Assembly (NCBI RefSeq): GCF_965657105.1
Contig: NZ_CBFHNB010000072.1
Location: 1 to 9,654, forward strand
From: Puniceispirillum sp965657105
Lineage (GTDB): Bacteria > Pseudomonadota > Alphaproteobacteria > Puniceispirillales > Puniceispirillaceae
Length of the DNA: 9,654 bases
Reading direction: 5' to 3'
This document shows, in pieces, positions 5,330 through 9,654 of this stretch. The first letter of the stretch is position 1. Each line of letters begins with the position of its first letter. The notes below the pieces were generated by a model. It did no database searches and had not been told where the DNA came from. It saw only the letters and a list, made by a program, of their open reading frames with translations. A program made the position numbers and the translations under genes.

Positions 5330-6601
5330 TTAACTATTCATCTGGTCGAAGAAATCATCATTGCTCTTGGCATGTTTGAGTTTGTCGGTGAGGAATTCCA
5401 TCGCGTCAATCGCGCCCATCTGCATGAGAATCCGGCGTAACACCCACATTTTGGCCAATGTGCCTTTATCGACCAGCAATTCTTCCTTACGCGTGCCTGA
5501 TTTGGTGATATCAATTGCCGGGAATATTCGCTTATCAGACAATTTACGATCCAGAATCACTTCGCTATTGCCGGTGCCTTTGAACTCTTCAAAGATCACT
5601 TCGTCCATACGCGAACCTGTTTCGATCAAAGCGGTTGCAATAATGGTTAGCGAGCCACCTTCTTCGACATTACGCGCGGCGCCAAAGAAACGTTTTGGCC
5701 GTTGCAACGCATTGGCATCAACACCACCTGTTAGCACCTTGCCAGAAGATGGCACGACCGTGTTATAAGCGCGTGCCAAACGCGTAATCGAATCAAGCAG
5801 AATCACAACATCGCGTTTATGTTCCACAAGGCGTTTGGCTTTTTCTATAACCATTTCAGTGACTTGCACATGTCGTGAAGCTGGTTCATCAAAAGTTGAC
5901 GAGATCACCTCGCCTTTGACCGAACGCTGCATATCGGTGACTTCTTCGGGGCGTTCGTCAATCAGCAAAACGATCAAATAGACTTCTGGATGATTTTCCG
6001 AGATCGCATGAGCGATGCTTTGCAGCATCATCGTCTTACCTGTGCGCGGCGGTGCCACGATCAACCCACGCTGGCCTTTACCCATTGGCGCGACAAGATC
6101 AATCACCCGCGGGGTGTTGTCTTTCTTGTCTGGATCAAATGGCAATTCAAGGGTCAATTTTTCTTCTGGATATAAAGGCGTCAGATTATCAAAGTTTATG
6201 CGCTGGCGTACCGCACTTGGCTCTTCAAAATTGATAGTTTCGATTTTGAGTAAAGCGAAATAGCGTTCACCATCCTTGGGCGCGCGGATCTCACCTTCAA
6301 CGGTATCACCTGTGCGCAAGCTGAAACGGCGCACCTGACTAGGTGACACGTAAATATCATCGGGACCTGGTAGATAGTTTGATTCTGGTGCACGCAGAAA
6401 ACCAAAACCATCGGATAGAACTTCGAGAACACCGCTACCATAGATTGCTACGTCATTATCAGCCAACTGTTTCAGGATCGCAAACATCATATCCTGTTTA
6501 CGCAAAGTGCTGGCATTTTCAATTTCCAACTCTTCAGCATAAGCCAAAAGGTCGGCGGGTGATTTCTGCTTTAGTTCCTGAAGGTGCATAATATGACTCA
6601 T
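5330..6601 (-). CDS. rho: Transcription termination factor Rho
   Basis: Hexameric RNA-dependent ATPase/helicase that ends transcription at Rho-dependent sites. The product is 423 residues against 419 in E. coli and aligns end to end. It has the N-terminal helical domain; the cold-shock-like RNA-binding domain with DGFGFLR (64-70) and GPDDIYVSPSQVRRF (79-93); Walker A APPRTGKT (183-190); the Q loop VTDMQRSVKGEV (221-232); Walker B VVILLD (265-270); and the R loop region TGGVDANALQRPKRFFGAAR (291-310). The longest frame begins with a TTG at 6604. I use the ATG at 6601; another ATG at 6589 (giving MHLQELK) aligns best with the E. coli start MNLTELK. None has a clear Shine-Dalgarno, so the start is uncertain by four codons. 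It is preceded by a good promoter and a leader hairpin, so it appears transcribed separately from hemE-hemJ. It ends against hairpin copy C. Confidence 0.98.
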   Translation of the reverse strand: MSHIMHLQELKQKSPADLLAYAEELEIENASTLRKQDMMFAILKQLADNDVAIYGSGVLEVLSDGFGFLRAPESNYLPGPDDIYVSPSQVRRFSLRTGDTVEGEIRAPKDGERYFALLKIETINFEEPSAVRQRINFDNLTPLYPEEKLTLELPFDPDKKDNTPRVIDLVAPMGKGQRGLIVAPPRTGKTMMLQSIAHAISENHPEVYLIVLLIDERPEEVTDMQRSVKGEVISSTFDEPASRHVQVTEMVIEKAKRLVEHKRDVVILLDSITRLARAYNTVVPSSGKVLTGGVDANALQRPKRFFGAARNVEEGGSLTIIATALIETGSRMDEVIFEEFKGTGNSEVILDRKLSDKRIFPAIDITKSGTRKEELLVDKGTLAKMWVLRRILMQMGAIDAMEFLTDKLKHAKSNDDFFDQMNS

Positions 6602-6631
6602 CAATAAACGGGATATATAGATCGGATTCGT

Positions 6632-6645
6632 GAGCCGGGCGGCTC
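6632..6645 (-). other. Leader hairpin upstream of rho
   Basis: GAGCC (6632-6636) and GGCTC (6641-6645) form a 5 bp GC-rich stem with a four-base loop. It lies between the proposed rho promoter and the rho start, about 30 bases before the ATG. There is no T run after it. rho genes are often autoregulated through their leader, so this may be part of such control; that role is inference. Confidence 0.45.
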
Positions 6646-6664
6646 CCTGATATATACAGTTATA

Positions 6665-6694
6665 AATATACGTTTAATTTTCGTTAAAAGTCAA
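6665..6694 (-). promoter_or_regulatory. Probable rho promoter
   Basis: On the minus strand TTGACT (6694-6689) and TATATT (6670-6665) are separated by 18 bases, close to the sigma-70 consensus. Transcription would begin near 6658 and give a 5' leader of about 55-60 bases containing the GAGCC/GGCTC hairpin. Confidence 0.6.
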
Positions 6695-6760
6695 GGCGGC
6701 CAGTATTAGGCCTGACACATTAAGCATTTGTTATCATCTTTGTTTTTTGTACCACCGCAC

Positions 6761-7189
6761 TTAAAACGGTTTTACTACCGCCATAACAATAATGGTAATC
6801 ATCAGCACCGTCGGCACCTCGTTCCAGATACGGTAGGCATTTGATGATAATGGCTTTTCGTCATTTTCAAGTAACCTCCGCATTTTGGAAAATTTGCCAT
6901 GACAGCCAGCCATAAGGATGACACAGACGAATTTTATAATAAACCAAAGCTCATAGATCAGCGTATGATTAAGCGCGATCATCCATAAACCAAAGATAAA
7001 GGATGCAATCATCGCTGGATTCATGATTGCTTTTAATAGCCGACGTTCCATAACTTTAAAGGTTTCAGCCTGTACAGAGCCAAGCGGGGCATTTGCGTGA
7101 TAAACAAATAACCGGGGTAAATATAATAGTCCTACCATCCAAGATATTACCGAGATGATATGCAACGCCTTAATAATTTCATAACTCAT
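6761..7189 (-). CDS. hemJ: HemJ, protoporphyrinogen IX oxidase
   Basis: Integral membrane enzyme of the HemJ (UPF0093) family that oxidises protoporphyrinogen IX to protoporphyrin IX, the penultimate step of haem synthesis. The product is 142 residues, typical for the family, with four hydrophobic segments at about 5-30, 54-74, 80-98 and 125-140. The N-terminal KALHIISVISWMVGLLYLPR with His10, the following LFVYH, and the third-segment Lys87 match conserved family positions. The frame opens at a GTG (7192). I choose the ATG at 7189 because AAGGA (7200-7196) lies six bases upstream. It follows hemE by 19 bp and is probably co-transcribed with it. Some alphaproteobacteria carry hemH in this neighbourhood; it is absent here. 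Confidence 0.93.
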   Translation of the reverse strand: MSYEIIKALHIISVISWMVGLLYLPRLFVYHANAPLGSVQAETFKVMERRLLKAIMNPAMIASFIFGLWMIALNHTLIYELWFIIKFVCVILMAGCHGKFSKMRRLLENDEKPLSSNAYRIWNEVPTVLMITIIVMAVVKPF

Positions 7190-7208
7190 CACTAATCCTT
7201 AATGCCAA

Positions 7209-8234
7209 CTATCCAGCCTGGCGCACATGCGCAATCATTTTTGTTACATTCGCAATCGGTGTGGCAGGTGTAATACCATGCCCCAAATTGAATATATGCG
7301 GCCTTTCGGCAAAAACCTCAAGAATATCATCTATATTGGCAAGCATAGCATCATCGCCTGATAATAAGCTAATTGGATCAAGATTACCTTGTACTGGTAG
7401 ATTTATTGGCAGGTTTTTATGCGCCCAGCGGATATCCATACCATGATCAAGCCCAAGTGCATCGACACCTACCTGATCAACATAGGGTAAAATACCTTCG
7501 CCTATACCTTTAGGAAAACCGATTACTGGTTGAGATATGCCACGCGCACGAAGCGCCGATATAATGATTGCCGCAGGTTTATTGACAATTGCATCACGAT
7601 GCCAAGATGGAACGGCACTTGCCCAGCTGTCAAATAACATCAAGGCATCAGCACCAGCATGAGCTTGAAGTGATAAAAATTCTATTGTGGCCTGGGTGAC
7701 AATATCCATTATCTTATTGAAACCAGCAGGGTCGTTCCATAGCATTTGGCGCGATATGTTAAAATCTTTTGAAGATCCACCCTCAAGCATATAGGTCATG
7801 ACTGTCCATGGCGCGCCAGCAAAACCGATTAAAGCAGTATCCTCGCGCAAAAGCGAACGGGTGCGAGTGATAGCATCGGCAACAGGTGCTAATTTTACCA
7901 CGACATTAGCAAGTAACGCGTCATCAAGTGATGCTGCATCAGTCAAAGGGTCAAGCATAGGCCCATGATTAGGTTTAAAGCGGACATTGCGATCCAAGGC
8001 CCATGGCACCATTAAAATATCAGAAAAAATAATCGCCGCATCAAAACCAAATCTTGTTATAGGCTGGATTGTAACATTACTGGCTTTCTCAGGGTTCAAA
8101 CAAAAACTAATAAAATTAGGCGTCGTTTCTCGAACGTCTCTATATTCTTTTAAATAGCGCCCTGCTTGTCGCATCATCCAGATTGGCGGGATTGGCATCC
8201 TGTGCCCAGCGAGTGTTTTTAAAAAGCCATTCAT
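7209..8234 (-). CDS. hemE: HemE, uroporphyrinogen decarboxylase
   Basis: Cytosolic enzyme that removes four carboxyl groups from uroporphyrinogen III to give coproporphyrinogen III. The product is 341 residues, normal length. Signature one, PIWMMRQAGR, is at residues 17-26. The FSDIL segment follows with the catalytic aspartate at 71, and signature two is GFAGAPWTVMTYMLEGG in the middle of the protein. The C-terminus FNLGHGITPATP is characteristic. The ATG at 8234 is preceded by AAAGACC, a weak ribosome binding site. The gene is the last one before the presumed oriC on the left arm and reads away from it, as in Caulobacter where hemE borders the origin. Its DNA looks clearly AT-richer than mnmG and mnmE by eye. 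Confidence 0.98.
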   Translation of the reverse strand: MNGFLKTLAGHRMPIPPIWMMRQAGRYLKEYRDVRETTPNFISFCLNPEKASNVTIQPITRFGFDAAIIFSDILMVPWALDRNVRFKPNHGPMLDPLTDAASLDDALLANVVVKLAPVADAITRTRSLLREDTALIGFAGAPWTVMTYMLEGGSSKDFNISRQMLWNDPAGFNKIMDIVTQATIEFLSLQAHAGADALMLFDSWASAVPSWHRDAIVNKPAAIIISALRARGISQPVIGFPKGIGEGILPYVDQVGVDALGLDHGMDIRWAHKNLPINLPVQGNLDPISLLSGDDAMLANIDDILEVFAERPHIFNLGHGITPATPIANVTKMIAHVRQAG

Positions 8235-8242
8235 GGTCTTTG

Positions 8243-8280
8243 TTTCTATATCTCTATAATATTATATATATAAAGTAGTT
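8243..8280. other. AT-rich stretch, candidate DNA-unwinding element
   Basis: Only 5 of 38 bases are G or C, with alternating TA runs, at the hemE edge of the origin. It also offers a TATAAT (minus strand) that could serve hemE, though no convincing -35 box is found at the right distance. Confidence 0.55.
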
Positions 8281-8294
8281 GTTTTAGTTGTGGG

Positions 8295-8303
8295 TGTGGA
8301 TAT
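8295..8303 (-). promoter_or_regulatory. DnaA-box-like nonamer 1
   Basis: TGTGGATAT, read on the minus strand as ATATCCACA: one mismatch from TTATCCACA. It lies directly beside the AT-rich stretch. Confidence 0.6.
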
Positions 8304-8328
8304 GTCTATTCCCAGTTTTCCGCTTATC

Positions 8329-8337
8329 TTATCCCCA
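8329..8337 (+). promoter_or_regulatory. DnaA-box-like nonamer 2
   Basis: TTATCCCCA, one mismatch from TTATCCACA; followed by GTTT, identical to nonamer 5. Confidence 0.6.
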
Positions 8338-8402
8338 GTTTTATAAACAATGACAGGCTTGCAAAGCTACCGTTATTACTGGCAATAGTGTAATTATCCG
8401 AC

Positions 8403-8411
8403 TTTTCCCCA
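8403..8411 (+). promoter_or_regulatory. DnaA-box-like nonamer 3
   Basis: TTTTCCCCA, one mismatch from the accepted variant TTTTCCACA; weaker than nonamers 2 and 5. Confidence 0.35.
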
Positions 8412-8426
8412 GCCGCTGTCGATAAT

Positions 8427-8435
8427 TTATCCGCA
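8427..8435 (+). promoter_or_regulatory. DnaA-box-like nonamer 4
   Basis: TTATCCGCA, one mismatch from TTATCCACA. Confidence 0.5.
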
Positions 8436-8493
8436 AATGTATGAGCTGTGGTTGGATTGTGGTTATCTATGGCTAAGTCGGGTTTGCAGTTTT

Positions 8494-8502
8494 TTATCCC
8501 CA
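8494..8502 (+). promoter_or_regulatory. DnaA-box-like nonamer 5
   Basis: TTATCCCCA again, with the same GTTT following as in nonamer 2, 165 bp apart. Confidence 0.6.
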
Positions 8503-8527
8503 GTTTGCCCTATTCCATTCACAGGGT

Positions 8528-8536
8528 TTATCCCTA
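8528..8536 (+). promoter_or_regulatory. DnaA-box-like nonamer 6
   Basis: TTATCCCTA, two mismatches from TTATCCACA; included because of its clustering with the others. Confidence 0.35.
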
Positions 8537-8612
8537 GCTTTAGCATGGTTATAAGTCATAGGATATTTGATCATGACGTGGCCAACATAGCGATGTAGAG
8601 TTGACTAACAGC

Positions 8613-8617
8613 GAGGA
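8613..8617 (+). promoter_or_regulatory. Ribosome binding site fixing the ppsR start
   Basis: GAGGA four bases before the ATG at 8622. This favours that ATG over the in-frame TTG at 8601, which lies upstream of the GAGGA and has no such motif. Confidence 0.7.
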
Positions 8618-8621
8618 TATT

Positions 8622-9446
8622 ATGGCACGTCAAGAATTACATATTCATCTTGTTTCGGATTCGACTGGCGAGACAGTGCATCAAATCACGCGCGCCTGTC
8701 TGGCGCAATTCCCCGATGCCGATATAACGGAACATGTCTGGACATTAGTGCGTACTGATGAGCATCTAGAGCTTTTGTTCAACGGGGTTAAGCGCAATCC
8801 GGGTGTTTTGTTGATGAGTATTATCGATAATGCGATGCGTGACAAAATCGAAGTGCGTTGCAAAAAAATGGGCATTCCAGCGGTGTCGGTGCTGGATCCG
8901 GTGGTAAATTTGCTGGCGAACGTGCTTGGCCAAGCGCAACAGAATTTGCCAGGGGGCCAGCGGCAGATCAATTCGGCCTATTTTGACCGGGTTGCCGCGG
9001 TGGATTTCGCCGTGAGTCATGATGATGGCATGAATATGGGGAATCTTGGTGAGGCGGATATTCTGATTGTGGGGATTTCACGCACTTCAAAAACACCAAC
9101 ATCGATGTATCTGGCGCATCGCGGCTATAAGGTGGCCAATTATGCGCTGGTGCCGGGGGTGCCTTTTCCGGCGCATTATCTTGACGGGCTTGATCTATTT
9201 ACCGTCGGGCTGACGAATGATCCTAAACGGCTAAGCGCCATCCGCAAAACCCGCCAAATTGCCATGCTTGATAATGAAAATAAAACCTATGCCGATATCA
9301 GCGCGATCGAAGAAGAAGCCAAACAGGCACGACGCCTATTTAATAAATCAGGCTGGCCAGTGATCGATGTAACGCGCCGTTCGGTCGAAGAAACCGCTGC
9401 GGCGATTATCCAACTGCATACAAATTGGCGCGAAAGCAACGCATGA
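8622..9446 (+). CDS. ppsR: PpsR (DUF299), bifunctional kinase/pyrophosphorylase regulating PPDK or PEP synthase
   Basis: Serine/threonine kinase and phosphorylase of the DUF299 family. It inactivates pyruvate phosphate dikinase or PEP synthase by ADP-dependent phosphorylation and reactivates it by Pi-dependent removal. The product is 274 residues, normal for the family. The N-terminus HLVSDSTGETVH (9-20) and FDRVAAVDFAVSHDDG (121-136) are family signatures, and the nucleotide-binding loop GISRTSKTPTS is at 151-161. Which partner enzyme it controls cannot be told from here; alphaproteobacterial members usually act on PPDK. It starts the right arm from oriC, as in Caulobacter where a DUF299 gene borders the origin. 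Its stop overlaps the maf start (ATGA), so the two are translationally coupled. Confidence 0.95.
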   Translation: MARQELHIHLVSDSTGETVHQITRACLAQFPDADITEHVWTLVRTDEHLELLFNGVKRNPGVLLMSIIDNAMRDKIEVRCKKMGIPAVSVLDPVVNLLANVLGQAQQNLPGGQRQINSAYFDRVAAVDFAVSHDDGMNMGNLGEADILIVGISRTSKTPTSMYLAHRGYKVANYALVPGVPFPAHYLDGLDLFTVGLTNDPKRLSAIRKTRQIAMLDNENKTYADISAIEEEAKQARRLFNKSGWPVIDVTRRSVEETAAAIIQLHTNWRESNA

Positions 9447-9654
9447 CCCAAGATAGCTTTGTAAAATTACCTGCCGATAGGTTGATATTGGCCTCAACTA
9501 GCCAAACACGTCAGAACATGCTGGCGGCGGCAGGGGTTGCGTTTGTTGCGCAAGCCGCCCCGGTGGATGAAGTGGGATTGCGCGATGCCGCCCTGGCTGA
9601 AGATATGGCCAAGGATGATATCGCGGTGATGCTGGCCGAAATGAAAGCACAAGC
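9443..9654 (+). CDS. maf: Maf-family nucleoside triphosphate pyrophosphatase, N-terminal part
   Basis: Partial: about 70 codons before the window ends, against roughly 190-210 in the family. Maf proteins hydrolyse non-canonical or excess nucleoside triphosphates (dTTP, UTP or modified bases) to monophosphates. The start LILASTSQTRQNMLAAAGV matches the family's LAS-S-RR-LL--AG opening, with Gln replacing the more usual Ser and Arg positions. The segment APVDE at about 39-43 and LAEMKA near the end also fit. The ATG overlaps the ppsR stop by ATGA. The DUF299-maf order next to the origin is common in alphaproteobacteria. Substrate class cannot be decided from this fragment. Confidence 0.88.
   Translation, partial: MTQDSFVKLPADRLILASTSQTRQNMLAAAGVAFVAQAAPVDEVGLRDAALAEDMAKDDIAVMLAEMKAQ

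Larger units (their letters stand above)
8235..8621. other. oriC: Probable chromosomal replication origin (oriC) between hemE and ppsR
   Basis: 387 bp gene-free gap between the divergent hemE and ppsR genes, the position of the origin in Caulobacter and several other alphaproteobacteria. It has an extremely AT-rich stretch next to hemE (8243-8280) and at least six nonamers that differ from the DnaA boxes TTATCCACA or TTTTCCACA at one or two positions. TTATCCCCAGTTT occurs twice exactly (8329-8341 and 8494-8506). No perfect TTATCCACA is present. I saw no TTAA-N7-TTAA CtrA site. Flanking genes read outward on both sides. The call rests on location plus motif clustering. Confidence 0.85.

Noticed and set aside
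8447..8466. TGTGGTTGG and TGTGGTTAT as further DnaA boxes in the origin
   Set aside because: They have two or three mismatches to the consensus; left out of the feature list as too weak.
1..9654. Search for mobile genes, tRNAs, CRISPRs or defence genes
   Set aside because: No transposase, integrase, tRNA-like or rRNA segment was recognised; all long frames are core housekeeping genes. The only candidate mobile sequence is the small palindromic repeat.

Overview
This window is the replication-origin neighbourhood of an alphaproteobacterial chromosome. Two things support that. The gene order is rsmG, mnmG, mnmE ... rho, hemJ, hemE, an AT-rich gap with DnaA-box-like motifs, then ppsR (DUF299) and maf. 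The hemE/oriC/DUF299 junction is the one known for Caulobacter crescentus and relatives. In addition, seven perfect parS centromere sites (TGTTTCACGTGAAACA) are scattered over the left half. The proteins read as ordinary alphaproteobacterial housekeeping proteins. Base composition is moderate and mosaic: mnmG and mnmE look GC-richer, while rsmG, hemJ and hemE look AT-rich (judged by eye). I cannot name the genus; a marine SAR116/Rhodospirillales-type lineage would fit but is a guess.

Layout. Positions 1-420 hold the N-terminal two thirds of rsmG (minus strand, running off the left edge). Positions 605-2560 hold mnmG and 3084-4427 hold mnmE, both minus, separated by a gene-free 523 bp spacer with two parS sites and a degenerate hairpin repeat. 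Positions 4601-5116 hold ogt, the only left-arm gene on the plus strand. Positions 5117-5329 are a convergent spacer with one parS and an array of three hairpin repeats sharing one architecture. Positions 5330-6601 hold rho with a recognisable promoter and leader hairpin. Positions 6761-8234 hold the hemE-hemJ pair. Positions 8235-8621 are the probable oriC. Positions 8622-9446 hold ppsR, overlapped by ATGA with maf, which runs off the right edge.

How it works together. Genes on both sides read away from the probable oriC and so are co-directional with replication forks; ogt is the exception. ParB loaded at the seven parS sites, about 3.3 to 8.1 kb left of oriC, would mark the origin region for ParABS segregation. 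parA and parB usually follow rsmG in alphaproteobacteria and probably lie just beyond the left edge. MnmE and MnmG form one tRNA wobble-uridine modification complex, RsmG methylates 16S rRNA, HemE and HemJ belong to haem synthesis, and Rho ends transcription. None of the proteins is novel. The interest lies in the non-coding layer: parS copies hidden in two reading frames as the same peptide NVSRET, paired parS spacing, a hairpin-repeat family with compensatory stem changes, an origin built from non-consensus DnaA boxes, and a small ORF bridging mnmG and rsmG through two ATGA overlaps.
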